Assembly (NCBI GenBank): GCA_018882835.1
Contig: VERE01000006.1
Coordinates: 23,416 to 87,415 of the forward strand
Length of the DNA: 64,000 nucleotides
Direction of reading: 5' to 3'
Origin: Limnohabitans sp.
GTDB taxonomy: Bacteria; Pseudomonadota; Gammaproteobacteria; Burkholderiales; Burkholderiaceae_C
The stretch's first letter is position 1, and each line of letters opens with the position of its first letter. The position numbers and the translations under genes are program-made. Below are positions 1 to 8,021 of this stretch, one piece after another. The notes below the pieces were generated by a model. The model saw nothing but the letters and a program-made list of their open reading frames with translations. It was not told where the DNA came from and ran no database searches.

Positions 1-1
1 T

Positions 2-193
2 GTGGTGGGGCATGTGGAAACACCCACGCGAACCTCCGAGTTGGGCGCGAAGGGGGCCGGCGAGGCGGGCACAGCCGGCGCGCCCGGTGCCGTCATGAAT
101 GCCATCAATGATGCGCTGGCTTGCCTGGGGGCGAATGTGAGCGTGCAGCCTTTCACGCCGCAGCGCGTGCTTCAGGCGCTGGGGAAAATTTAA
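2..193 (+). CDS. C-terminal end of a molybdopterin-dependent hydroxylase large subunit (partial)
   Basis: Only the last 63 codons are in the window; the 5' part lies upstream. The fragment carries a glycine-rich stretch (LGAKGAGEAGT, then PGAVMNAINDAL) and ends with TPQRVLQAL. These are the typical tail of xanthine dehydrogenase, aldehyde oxidase and CO-dehydrogenase large subunits, where the KGxGE segment holds the catalytic glutamate next to molybdenum. Such enzymes hydroxylate N-heterocycles, aldehydes or aromatic acyl-CoAs. Its stop overlaps the stop of the convergent monooxygenase gene by 4 bases. The substrate cannot be told from this piece. Family fairly sure. Confidence 0.75.
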   Translation: MVGHVETPTRTSELGAKGAGEAGTAGAPGAVMNAINDALACLGANVSVQPFTPQRVLQALGKI

Positions 194-1413
194 GACAGAA
201 CCGTGTGCGCCACACCGTTGATTTCGACGGCGGTTTCCATGATCAGGTTGTACGGGTCGGCGAAATGCGTGGCCCATTGCGCCATGCCCGGATCGGGCAA
301 GTTGATCACGGCGCCCAATTGTTGCGCCATCGTCACCGCCTTGTAACCCACCGGCACCCGCACACGGCTGTATTCAGCCAGCGCTTGCGGCACCTGCTGG
401 CCCGACTCTTGTAGCGCCTGAACCAAGGCCAAGGCATCGCCCGCCGCCTTGGTGACGCCTTGGCCCACATGGGGGCGCGCCACAAAGGCTGCGTCGCCCA
501 GCAAGGCGACGCGCTGCGTGCCCATGGTGTCGGTGACGCCGTCCAATATTGTTTGCACAATCAGGTCGGGTGATTTGTCCACAATTTCAGCCCACACCGG
601 GTGCAATTGAGCGTGTGCTGCTTGCCTGGCTTGCTGGAGGACCTCGGGTCGCAACAGGTGCGGCGCAATGCCATCCGGGTGATAGCGGCCCTGCGCATCC
701 GTGAGGATGTCACGCAAGGCCTCGGCTGAGGTACGGCGGTACCACACGAAATTGACGTGAATCGTGTTCTGATGGTCAGCACCCAGCACCGGATAGCCGA
801 CAATTTGCTCGCCCGGGATTTGAGAAAAGGCAAAGTTCTCACCCACAAGCTCGCAAGCCAAAGTGCTCAGGGCCTCCCGATGGACCAGACCGCGCCAAGC
901 GACATAACCCGCATAGCGCATGGGCGGCGCGTGAAATAACTGACGGCGTGCCTCCGATCGGTTGCCATCGGCCGCCACCACCAGGTCGGCTTGCAGCACC
1001 CGGCCATCGTGCAAATGCACTTGGGCCGCTTGCTGGGCATCGCCATCTTCAATTCGGACCACGCCGGACGACAAGTGGTAGCGATCGGCAGGGAAGGCCT
1101 CCAGCAGAATCTGCAGCAAGCGAGACCAGGAGGTGAAATTTTGTGGCAATTGCACTTCACTCAGGATGTGGCCGCGCGCGTCAAATGCAAGGCGCCGAGA
1201 AATTTCAATGCCCAGCCGGTTTTCGAATTGCGCGCCTGCCAATCGCATGACCTCGCGCAGGCCGGGATGGGTCACGATGCCAGTGCCTCTGCTTGTGAGT
1301 GGGGTGGCAGCTTTTTCCAGCAGGGTGACATCCCAGCCAGCACGGTGCAGCAGGTTGCCGGCAAACAGCCCCCCCATGGAACCCCCAATGATCACGGCCT
1401 TGGGTGCATGCAT
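190..1413 (-). CDS. FAD-dependent monooxygenase (aromatic hydroxylase type)
   Basis: 407 aa flavoprotein of the class A aromatic hydroxylase fold. The FAD-binding beta-alpha-beta motif is at residues 8-16 (IIGGSMGGL), and the second FAD motif with the GD pair is near residue 306 (LLGDAAFVARPHVGQG), followed by KAAGDALAL. The RPHVGQGxxKAxxDA form resembles 2,6-dihydroxypyridine 3-hydroxylase-like enzymes more than UbiH types. It would use NAD(P)H and O2 to hydroxylate an aromatic or heteroaromatic ring in the cytoplasm. A molybdenum hydroxylase fragment next door fits a heterocycle pathway, but this is inference. It is divergent from a TetR gene whose longest reading would overlap this start. 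Confidence 0.82.
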   Translation of the reverse strand: MHAPKAVIIGGSMGGLFAGNLLHRAGWDVTLLEKAATPLTSRGTGIVTHPGLREVMRLAGAQFENRLGIEISRRLAFDARGHILSEVQLPQNFTSWSRLLQILLEAFPADRYHLSSGVVRIEDGDAQQAAQVHLHDGRVLQADLVVAADGNRSEARRQLFHAPPMRYAGYVAWRGLVHREALSTLACELVGENFAFSQIPGEQIVGYPVLGADHQNTIHVNFVWYRRTSAEALRDILTDAQGRYHPDGIAPHLLRPEVLQQARQAAHAQLHPVWAEIVDKSPDLIVQTILDGVTDTMGTQRVALLGDAAFVARPHVGQGVTKAAGDALALVQALQESGQQVPQALAEYSRVRVPVGYKAVTMAQQLGAVINLPDPGMAQWATHFADPYNLIMETAVEINGVAHTVLS

Positions 1414-1427
1414 ACTCTTATCCTAAA

Positions 1428-2123
1428 ATGCAAAACGTGAAAAAAAGTCAACCTTCAGCGGGAACACGGCTGGATCCCGCCACCCGACGCCAGCAAATTC
1501 TGGATGCAGCCATTGTGTACTTTGCCGAGGCAGGCTTTGGTGTCCAGACCCGAGAGTTGACACGCCGCATCGGTGTGTCCCAGCCTTTGCTTTACCGTTA
1601 CTTTCCGTCCAAGCAAGACTTGATCAATGCGGTGTTTGATGCGGTGTTCATCGGCCGCTTTGACGAAAACTGGATTGCCTTGCTCAGAGACCCAGCCACG
1701 CCCTTGCGAGACCGGTTGCTGCATTTCTACGAGCTGTATGCCAAAGCCACATACCGTCCCGAGTGGATTCGCATCTACATGTATGCGGGCCTGGCCGACA
1801 TGGGGTGGAACCGCAACTACCTGAACATTGTTCGTAAAAAGTTGCTGAACGTGATGTGTGAAGAGCTTCGCACCGCTTTGGTTCCCGCCAGGCTCTTGAA
1901 AGACGCCCCGCCCATCAGCGGGCGTGAAATCGAGTTGGTGTGGAACCTTCATGGCAGCATGTTTTACTGGGGTGTGCGGCAAAATATTTTCAACACCAAG
2001 TCGGCTACATCGTTTGAGGCGCGGACGGCAGACGCCATTGACCTGTTTCTTTCAGGCGCGGCAGTTCACTACCCCCGGATCCTGGAAGAGGCTGTCCGCG
2101 AGGACAAGAAGAAGCCCCGTTGA
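1428..2123 (+). CDS. TetR/AcrR family transcriptional regulator
   Basis: 231 aa. The N-terminal TetR helix-turn-helix is plain: RQQILDAAIVYFAEAGF (residues 21-37), then TRELTRRIGVSQPLLYRYFP (41-60) and SKQDLINAVF. The C-terminal part is an unassigned ligand-binding domain. An upstream ATG at 1404 is in frame, but it would overlap the divergent monooxygenase start (1413), so the ATG at 1428 is preferred. Divergent placement suggests it represses the monooxygenase gene and itself from the shared short promoter. It is the only recognisable DNA-binding regulator in the window. Confidence 0.88.
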   Translation: MQNVKKSQPSAGTRLDPATRRQQILDAAIVYFAEAGFGVQTRELTRRIGVSQPLLYRYFPSKQDLINAVFDAVFIGRFDENWIALLRDPATPLRDRLLHFYELYAKATYRPEWIRIYMYAGLADMGWNRNYLNIVRKKLLNVMCEELRTALVPARLLKDAPPISGREIELVWNLHGSMFYWGVRQNIFNTKSATSFEARTADAIDLFLSGAAVHYPRILEEAVREDKKKPR

Positions 2124-2128
2124 ACAGC

Positions 2129-2152
2129 GGCTGAGGGGCCGCCGCCTCAGCC
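2129..2152. repeat. GC-rich inverted repeat between convergent genes
   Basis: An 8-base perfect inverted repeat (GGCTGAGG ... CCTCAGCC, loop 2137-2144) lies just after the TetR stop and runs over the stop of the convergent deacetylase gene. It could form a hairpin in both transcripts. No T tract follows on either strand, so it is not a classical intrinsic terminator. Confidence 0.4.
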
Positions 2153-3040
2153 CTTGGGCGCAGGAATTTGCTGGGTGTACCAGTCGGCAATTTTTTCGCC
2201 CGTCATGATGGCCACATCTGCCTTGGCCAACACGGCATCCAGCAAGCGCTCAAACGCTTCAATACGATGTGGCACGCCCGTGATGTAGGGGTGCACGCTG
2301 ATGGCCATCACGCGCGGTGACTGTGCGCTGTCTTTCCACAGCCGCTCCAATTGCAGGACCCCGCGGTGGTACAGCTCGTCGCTGCGGTGGTTCTGAATGG
2401 CCATCAGGGGGATGTCGTTGATTTCCACGGTGTAGGGGACGGACAGTACAGGCCGTGGCTTGGCTTGGATCCAGGTCGGCTGGTCGTCAATGACCCAATC
2501 GGCCACGTACTCAATGCCTGCCGCGGATAAATGGTCCAGGGTTTCGTCGGTTTCTGTCAGGCCGGGGCTTTCCCAGCCACGAGGCGCCTTGCCTGTGAAT
2601 GCTCGGATACTTTCAATCGTCTGGCGGATGGCCAGTGCCTGATCTTCCACACGGTGCATCGGGCCTTGCACATAGCTGTGCCCCATGAACTCCCAGCCCG
2701 CATCGAGCGCAGCTTGTGCAACGCGCGGGTAAGACTGGCAGACGATGCCGTTGATAGCCAGCGTAGGCACGATGTGGCGCGAAACCAGGGCATCGTAGAG
2801 ACGCCAAAAACCCGCGCGCATGCCGTACTCGTGCCACGACCAGTTTGGCAGGTCCGGCAACAGGGGCTGGCCCATCGGGGGTGGCAGCACGGTGCGCGGC
2901 ATGGCGCGCTCAATCGACCAATGCTCCACATTCACGATGATCCAGACCAGCATGCGCTTGCCATCGGGCATGGTCAGAGGCGGGCGGTCGGGCATCGCCA
3001 TGTAGGGGACGCGGTCACTGAGCAAGCGAGGTGAGGTCAT
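2147..3040 (-). CDS. Polysaccharide deacetylase (NodB/PuuE-like) family protein
   Basis: 297 aa from the ATG at 3040 (MTSPRLLSDRVPY). A longer in-frame start at 3181 would intrude into the neighbouring VOC gene and adds low-complexity sequence. The stretch MPDRPPLTMPDGKRMLVWIIV is the usual opening of PuuE-like deacetylase/allantoinase relatives. GHSYVQGPMH supplies the histidine-containing motif, and PRGWESPGL matches the later NodB motif. These cytoplasmic metal-dependent hydrolases often act on cyclic amides or N-formyl/N-acyl groups rather than polysaccharide. It lies 19 bases after the VOC gene on the same strand, so the two are probably co-transcribed. Substrate unknown. Confidence 0.78.
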   Translation of the reverse strand: MTSPRLLSDRVPYMAMPDRPPLTMPDGKRMLVWIIVNVEHWSIERAMPRTVLPPPMGQPLLPDLPNWSWHEYGMRAGFWRLYDALVSRHIVPTLAINGIVCQSYPRVAQAALDAGWEFMGHSYVQGPMHRVEDQALAIRQTIESIRAFTGKAPRGWESPGLTETDETLDHLSAAGIEYVADWVIDDQPTWIQAKPRPVLSVPYTVEINDIPLMAIQNHRSDELYHRGVLQLERLWKDSAQSPRVMAISVHPYITGVPHRIEAFERLLDAVLAKADVAIMTGEKIADWYTQQIPAPKG

Positions 3041-3059
3041 GGAAGGGCCTTGATGTATT

Positions 3060-4019
3060 TCAGGGCGTCTGGGAAGACGCCTCGTAGTTGTGAACGAAGT
3101 CTTCGGGCACTGAAGGGCCCCACAGGTACATGGAATCTTCAGGGGGGTAGTCGCCGGTGGGCCATTCGGTGTCAGCGCCAATGAAATCTATGTCGTAGGA
3201 AAACTCCGTGAAGCTGCCCCAGGGGTCCTGTGCATAGTAGAAGTAGTTGGAGCCAATCACATGGCGACCCACGCCCCAGCCTTTGCGGTAGCCTGCGTGG
3301 TACATCTGCTCCATGCCCAGGCCCACTTCATCCAAATTGCGTACCACCCAGCTCGAGTGGTGCAGCCCGGGCCCATTCGATTTGGCCATCGCCAGCAAAT
3401 GATGGTCACTGGCATGCGCGCCATGCAAAAAGGCAATCACATCCAGCGACTTGTCCGACAGGCGGAACCCCAGCGCCTCGGTATAAAACTTCACGGCGCG
3501 CGGCACATCGGTGACAAAAATCAGAATGTGTGACAAGCGTTGGGGATGGACTTTTTGCGTTTGGCTGCGCATGGGGCTCACGCCGACGCCAATCACATTG
3601 TCATGAAAGGTAGACTCCTGGCGCGGGGCTTTGGCGGAGGGTGTCACCTTCTCGCTGACCACCACCTGGATCGGCATGCCATCGGGGTCGGCGACCCAAA
3701 AGCCTTGGCCATCGGATCGCGGATGCGGTGCGATCAGTGCGTGACCTGCAGCCTGAACCTGCGCCTTCAGGGCCGCCTCGTCTTCGGCATAGACGCCAAC
3801 TGTGTAGTACTCGGTTTTTTTCGGGCCAGTGCCTTGGTGCACGATCCCCCAGCAGTGTGAATGGCCTGGCGTGAAAAGATGCAGTTGGTCGGCGTGACGA
3901 ACCACCTGCAAGCCAAAGCAGTTGAAATAGGCTTCGGCCACGTTCAGGTCCGGCACGGACAGGGCAAAACGCAACACCGAATGGATCGCAGTCACTTGAG
4001 GTCTTTTCACGAGGGCCAT
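3060..4019 (-). CDS. Two-domain VOC family protein, extradiol ring-cleavage dioxygenase type
   Basis: 319 aa with two glyoxalase/bleomycin-resistance folds, at about residues 10-125 and 160-280. The C-terminal domain keeps the 2-His-1-Glu iron ligands of type I extradiol dioxygenases: H164 (RLSHILIF), H220 or H221 (GLHHSSW) and E272 (SFTEFSYD). The N-terminal domain lacks a comparable triad, as in catechol 2,3-dioxygenases, where it is structural. Likely role: O2-dependent cleavage of a catechol-type ring. It heads a leftward pair with the deacetylase and is divergent from the DapA-like gene, which suggests one pathway with shared control. Substrate not inferable. Confidence 0.8.
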   Translation of the reverse strand: MALVKRPQVTAIHSVLRFALSVPDLNVAEAYFNCFGLQVVRHADQLHLFTPGHSHCWGIVHQGTGPKKTEYYTVGVYAEDEAALKAQVQAAGHALIAPHPRSDGQGFWVADPDGMPIQVVVSEKVTPSAKAPRQESTFHDNVIGVGVSPMRSQTQKVHPQRLSHILIFVTDVPRAVKFYTEALGFRLSDKSLDVIAFLHGAHASDHHLLAMAKSNGPGLHHSSWVVRNLDEVGLGMEQMYHAGYRKGWGVGRHVIGSNYFYYAQDPWGSFTEFSYDIDFIGADTEWPTGDYPPEDSMYLWGPSVPEDFVHNYEASSQTP

Positions 4020-4134
4020 GGTCGTTCCTGTTCAAAGCCGGAATGAACCGCAGTCTAGGACACTGCTGATCGCTCGACCACTGGGGATTTCACTGTATGC
4101 TCTGACCCCATCGCGACTTGCAAGAAAGCCTGAC

Positions 4135-5076
4135 ATGAATGCATTGAACCGATCAGCCAAGGGGGTCTATCTGATCACAGTGACGCCGTTCACTGCCTCG
4201 GGTGCGCTTGACTTGGACAGCACCGATCGCATGGTGGACTTTTGCCTTGAAAAGGGGGTGACCGGGCTGACCATTCTGGGCATCATGGGCGAGGCGACCA
4301 AACTCACAGCCGAAGAGTCGCGCACCTTCGTGCAGCGCGTGCTGGCGCGCGTGGCTGGCAAGGTGCCTGTGGTGGTGGGCGCTTCAGCGCCAGGCTTTGC
4401 GCCCATGCGCGAGCTGACAGACAGCGTCATGGCCATGGGGGCTGCCGGCGTCATGGTGGCGCCGCCTTCCACGGTGCGCACCGATGACCAAATTGTGGCG
4501 TATTTCGACATGGTCAATGAGACGCTGGGGGCCAATGTCCCGTGGGTTTTGCAAGACCATCCGGTGGCCACAGGGGTGCAAATGTCGGCTTCGGTGATTT
4601 TGCGCATCTTGAAAAATTCGCCTACCTGCGTGATGTTGAAACACGAGGATTGCCCCGGCTTGGCCAAGCTGTCGGCGATTCGTGCCGCTTGCGACCGTGG
4701 CGATGTGCAGCGCGTGTCGATTCTGACGGGCAACGGTGGCGGGCTTTTCTTGCCTGAAGAGCTCAGCCGTGGTGCCGATGGCGCCATGACGGGTTTCGCC
4801 TACCCCGAGATGATGGTTGATGTGTGCCAAGCGCACGCCGCAGGCCATGTCGAGCGCGCCCATGATGTGTTCGATGCCTATTTGCCCTTGGCCCGCTACG
4901 AGCAGCAATCTGGCGTAGGCTTGGCGGTTCGCAAGCATTTGCTGGCACAGCGCGGCGTGATTGCTTCCGAGGCCGTGCGCAAGCCTGGCCCCAAACTGAG
5001 TCCGGCTGATCTGGCCGACATCGCCCGTTTGGTGCAGCGACAAGAGCGTCGCCTGGCCGAACTGGGTGCCCGATGA
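4135..5076 (+). CDS. Dihydrodipicolinate synthase (DapA)/NAL family aldolase or lyase
   Basis: 313 aa TIM-barrel protein. The ATG at 4135 follows a CAAGAAAG ribosome site; a frame-open start at 4018 would overlap the divergent gene. Family signs are GVYLITVTPFT (residues 10-20), GIMGEATKLTAEE (49-61) and the Schiff-base lysine K169 in VMLKHED. The Tyr of the usual YNxPxxTG motif is replaced: here the segment reads QDHPVATG (140-147). Loss of that tyrosine argues against true DapA; retro-aldol or dehydratase activity on a keto acid is more likely. It is followed by an EthD-like gene 21 bases on. With the divergent VOC dioxygenase it may form an aromatic or lactone degradation module. Confidence 0.83.
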   Translation: MNALNRSAKGVYLITVTPFTASGALDLDSTDRMVDFCLEKGVTGLTILGIMGEATKLTAEESRTFVQRVLARVAGKVPVVVGASAPGFAPMRELTDSVMAMGAAGVMVAPPSTVRTDDQIVAYFDMVNETLGANVPWVLQDHPVATGVQMSASVILRILKNSPTCVMLKHEDCPGLAKLSAIRAACDRGDVQRVSILTGNGGGLFLPEELSRGADGAMTGFAYPEMMVDVCQAHAAGHVERAHDVFDAYLPLARYEQQSGVGLAVRKHLLAQRGVIASEAVRKPGPKLSPADLADIARLVQRQERRLAELGAR

Positions 5077-5097
5077 TTCATTGAACAAGGACACTGC

Positions 5098-5427
5098 ATG
5101 TTGATTCGTTGCGCTTTTTTTCGCGGTCACGTCAAGCCTGGCATGGAGGAAGAATTCTTCCGCCATGTGCATGACAAGCTGGTGCCGCTGTGGTCCCAGT
5201 TTCCCGGCGTACAAGAAGTGAGGGTGCTGCGCCAGCGCGAAAGCGACGTCGAAGACCCCCACTTGGCCATGGTCATGGCCATGCGCTTTGAAAGCATGGA
5301 AGCGATTGAAAAGGCCTTGGCCTCCGACATTCGCTACCAGAGCAAAGAGGCATCCAAGCGTTTGTTTGAAATGTTTGACGGCTCCGTGTTTCATACGGTG
5401 TTTGATGCGGAGCAGTTCAAGCCTTGA
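5098..5427 (+). CDS. EthD-like ferredoxin-fold small protein
   Basis: 109 aa alpha/beta protein with no signal peptide. The opening MLIRCAFFRG, then MEEEFFRHVHDKLVPLW and a middle PHLAMVMAMRFESMEAIEKAL, match the EthD/dimeric alpha-beta barrel (Dabb-like) pattern. Members of this superfamily are small dimeric enzymes or accessory proteins, often found with ring cleavage or ether degradation genes. A GGACACTGC ribosome site lies just upstream. It sits between the DapA-like gene and an ABC ATPase gene. No catalytic residue can be assigned from sequence alone. Confidence 0.68.
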   Translation: MLIRCAFFRGHVKPGMEEEFFRHVHDKLVPLWSQFPGVQEVRVLRQRESDVEDPHLAMVMAMRFESMEAIEKALASDIRYQSKEASKRLFEMFDGSVFHTVFDAEQFKP

Positions 5428-5444
5428 AGGCTTGCGAGGCGGCC

Positions 5445-6062
5445 ATGTACCTGGCAAGCTTGCAGGTCAAAGGCTTGTCGTTCCGGCAACCCCACGCTCA
5501 GCTGTTCGCCGATTGGTCGGCCACGTTTTTGCCGGGCCTGACGTGGGTCACTGGCGATGAAGGTGTCGGCAAGACCACGTTGTTGAGATTGCTGGCAGGC
5601 GATTGGCCCCTGGCGACGGGATCGGTGCTTTGGCAGGACACACAGGGTGTGCGCAAGCTGTCATCCGCCGATGTGTATTGGGTGGATCCTGCCGACACTT
5701 CGCGTGATGACCTGACGGTCCATGCGTTTGCAGCTGCGTGTCAGGCGTGCTATCCGCGCTGGTCGCAAGCGGCATTCAACCAGTGGGTCGACACACTGTC
5801 ATTGACAGAGCATCTGGACAAATTTTTATACATGCTTTCCACCGGCAGCAAGCGCAAAGTCTGGCTGGCAGGCGCTCTGGCGGCCCGCGCCCGGGTGACC
5901 CTGTTGGACGAGCCGGAGGCGGCGCTTGATCAGCCTTCCCGGCGCGCCTTGCGCGCACAACTGGCGCACTGCAACCAGGGCCACGATGGGGTGTGGTTGG
6001 TGGCCAGCTACAGTTGCCCAATCGATGGCGAACCAATGCAAACGCTGAGCTTAGGTTCTTGA
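5445..6062 (+). CDS. Short stand-alone ABC transporter ATP-binding protein
   Basis: 205 aa from the ATG at 5445; a TTG at 5424 overlapping the previous stop is an alternative. Walker A is GDEGVGKTT near residue 34 and Walker B with its glutamate is VTLLDEPEAALD near residue 155. The signature that is normally LSGGQ reads LSTGSKRKVWLAGALA, so the second and third glycines are lost, and the protein is shorter than usual. This resembles CcmA-like or simplified heterodimer-type ATPases. No permease gene is adjacent, so it is an orphan here. It may energise a membrane protein encoded elsewhere or have a non-transport role. Confidence 0.72.
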   Translation: MYLASLQVKGLSFRQPHAQLFADWSATFLPGLTWVTGDEGVGKTTLLRLLAGDWPLATGSVLWQDTQGVRKLSSADVYWVDPADTSRDDLTVHAFAAACQACYPRWSQAAFNQWVDTLSLTEHLDKFLYMLSTGSKRKVWLAGALAARARVTLLDEPEAALDQPSRRALRAQLAHCNQGHDGVWLVASYSCPIDGEPMQTLSLGS

Positions 6063-6112
6063 CATTTTTGGCAGAGGCCGCATGATCTCAGCCACTGCAT
6101 CAAGGAGACACC

Positions 6113-7108
6113 ATGCTCAAACGTCGTCGCTCGCTGGCCCACCTGATGGCATTGTTTGGCCTGACTGTGTCAGCCGTTTTGGGCAGTGCCAGCGCACAGG
6201 CTCAGGCCTATCCCAGCAAGCCCATCAAGATGATCGTGCCCTTTCCTGCAGGGGGTACCACCGACATCGTGGCACGCCTGGTGGCACAGCGCATGAGTGA
6301 GTCCATGGGCCAGCCGGTGGTGGTGGAAAACAAAGGTGGGGCAGGGGGCGCCATCGGCGCTGACATCGTTGCCAAGGCGGCGCCCGATGGCTACACCCTC
6401 CTGATGCACAACATCACCTTTCCGTTGTCCTCTGTGGCCCAAATGCTGGCGAATCGCTCACCCTTCAATGCGGACACAGATTTCGCGGGCATTTCGATTG
6501 CGGTGTTTGTCCCTTTTGTGCTGACCGCACACCCCAGCGTGCCGGCCAAGGACTTGAAAGAGCTGGCCAACCTGTTGCGTACCAACAAGGCCTTGCAATA
6601 CAACTATGGCTCCACCGGGCCAGGCTCTGCGGTGCATGTGCTGGGAGAGGCTTACAAGCGTGATGCGAAGATCAGCATGGAACACATTCCCTTCAAGGGG
6701 GCCGCGCCTTTGAAGCAAGAATTGCTGGCGGGCCGCATTCAGATCGGGGGCGACCAGTTGTCGTCCTCGCTGGCCGAAATCAGGGCCGGCACCCTGAAGG
6801 CGCTGGCCACCACGGCCACCACCCGCATCGCCGGCCTGCCAGATGTGCCAACCGTGCGTGAACTGGGCTTTCCCGGGCTTGAACTGGAAGGCTGGAACGG
6901 ATTGTTTGCGCCTGCCAAAACACCCAAAGACATCATTGACCGGCTGCAGCGTGAAACCGCAGCCGCAGTGCGTCACCCAGAGGTGATGAAACGCCTGCTG
7001 GAGCTTGGCGCCGAGCCTGTGGGCTCGTCACCCGCAGAGCAAAATGCCATGCTGAAAAATCAGATGGACCAGTTCCGCTCTGTCATCAAAGACATGCGCC
7101 TGGAGTAA
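6113..7108 (+). CDS. Bug/TctC-type tripartite tricarboxylate receptor, copy 1
   Basis: 331 aa exported solute receptor. A basic N terminus (MLKRRRS) and hydrophobic core end near SASAQA at residue 30. The first ligand loop is VPFPAGGTTD (residues 42-51), and the second conserved block is HIPFKGAAPLKQEL. Bug proteins bind carboxylates between two lobes, with an aspartate-led loop contacting the acid head group. Strong ribosome site AAGGAGACACC before the ATG. It ends the rightward group DapA-like, EthD-like, ABC ATPase, so its ligand may be the substrate or an intermediate of that group. No TctA/TctB partner is nearby. Confidence 0.93.
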   Translation: MLKRRRSLAHLMALFGLTVSAVLGSASAQAQAYPSKPIKMIVPFPAGGTTDIVARLVAQRMSESMGQPVVVENKGGAGGAIGADIVAKAAPDGYTLLMHNITFPLSSVAQMLANRSPFNADTDFAGISIAVFVPFVLTAHPSVPAKDLKELANLLRTNKALQYNYGSTGPGSAVHVLGEAYKRDAKISMEHIPFKGAAPLKQELLAGRIQIGGDQLSSSLAEIRAGTLKALATTATTRIAGLPDVPTVRELGFPGLELEGWNGLFAPAKTPKDIIDRLQRETAAAVRHPEVMKRLLELGAEPVGSSPAEQNAMLKNQMDQFRSVIKDMRLE

Positions 7109-7111
7109 GCC

Positions 7112-8002
7112 TCAGCGCTTGCTGCCGTGCTGCAGCCACCAAACGGGGTACTGCGAGCAGTCTGCAGCATCGATGCCATCGTGCGCAGCGCGCTCAAAAC
7201 TCGCCAGCGCCAGCGCAGTCAATGGCATGGCGCGTTGCAGTGACTCACCTTGCGCGAGCATGGTCTTCACGTCCTTGCGCATGGTGGCCAGGTTGACTGT
7301 GACCATCTCATTCTTTTCGCCAGCCAGTGCCTGCGCAATCATGCCGCCGCGGACTTTCAGCATGTTGGGGCCCCCTGACGAGTCGGACAAGATGTCTACC
7401 ACACGTTGGGGATCCACGCCCAAAGGCTCGATCAGCGACAGGGCCTCGCTCAGTGTTTGCCAATACACCATGAGCGGCAAATTGACGGCCAGTTTCATCA
7501 TGGCGCCGGCACCGTGTACGCCAACAGGTTCGACACGGCGACAAATCTGGGACAAAAGGGCATGCACCTTTTCCAGATTGGCAGGGGTGCCGCCGACAAA
7601 GCCAATCAGCTTGCCTTCTTTGGCGGGGCCCACACTGCCGCTCACGGGGCATTCAAGGTATCCCGCGCCCAAGGCCTCCACGCGAGGCGCCATCTCTTGT
7701 TGCTTGGCCGGCTTGACCGTGCTCATTTCAATGAACACCTTGCCCTGAAGCTTGGCTAGCGACAAACCGTGAGCGCCGAAGTAAACCTCTTCGATGGCCT
7801 CTTCGTTGGTGAGAAGACTGATGACCACATCCACTTGGTCCGCCAACATCTGCGGCGTTGCAGCCCACTTGGCGCCGGCGCTGACCAATGGCTGGGCCCG
7901 TGCTTCGGTCCGATTCCAGACATGCAGCTCATGGCCCAGCCCCAGCAGGCGGCCACCGATGGCTTGTCCCATTTTTCCTGTGCCGGCGATTCCGATTTTC
8001 AT
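7112..8002 (-). CDS. NAD(P)-dependent beta-hydroxyacid dehydrogenase (3-hydroxyisobutyrate dehydrogenase family)
   Basis: 296 aa. The start at 8002 puts the cofactor motif MKIGIAGTGKMG at the N terminus with AAGGACATCACCT upstream; a start at 8071 would only add an unlikely extension. The substrate motif VSGSVGPAKEG and the catalytic lysine in GAMMKLAVN are both present, as in 3-hydroxyisobutyrate, tartronate semialdehyde and glyoxylate reductases. It oxidises a beta-hydroxyacid or reduces the semialdehyde in the cytoplasm. It lies 19 bases after a receptor gene on the same strand, so uptake and oxidation of one hydroxyacid is a plausible shared job. Confidence 0.88.
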   Translation of the reverse strand: MKIGIAGTGKMGQAIGGRLLGLGHELHVWNRTEARAQPLVSAGAKWAATPQMLADQVDVVISLLTNEEAIEEVYFGAHGLSLAKLQGKVFIEMSTVKPAKQQEMAPRVEALGAGYLECPVSGSVGPAKEGKLIGFVGGTPANLEKVHALLSQICRRVEPVGVHGAGAMMKLAVNLPLMVYWQTLSEALSLIEPLGVDPQRVVDILSDSSGGPNMLKVRGGMIAQALAGEKNEMVTVNLATMRKDVKTMLAQGESLQRAMPLTALALASFERAAHDGIDAADCSQYPVWWLQHGSKR

Positions 8003-8021
8003 AGGTGATGTCCTTGTGGTC

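Noticed and set aside
4384..5457. Long open frame (357 codons) on the minus strand
   Set aside because: It lies antisense to the DapA-like and EthD-like genes, both of which have clear family motifs and ribosome sites; the antisense product shows no motif and arises from GC-rich codon use.
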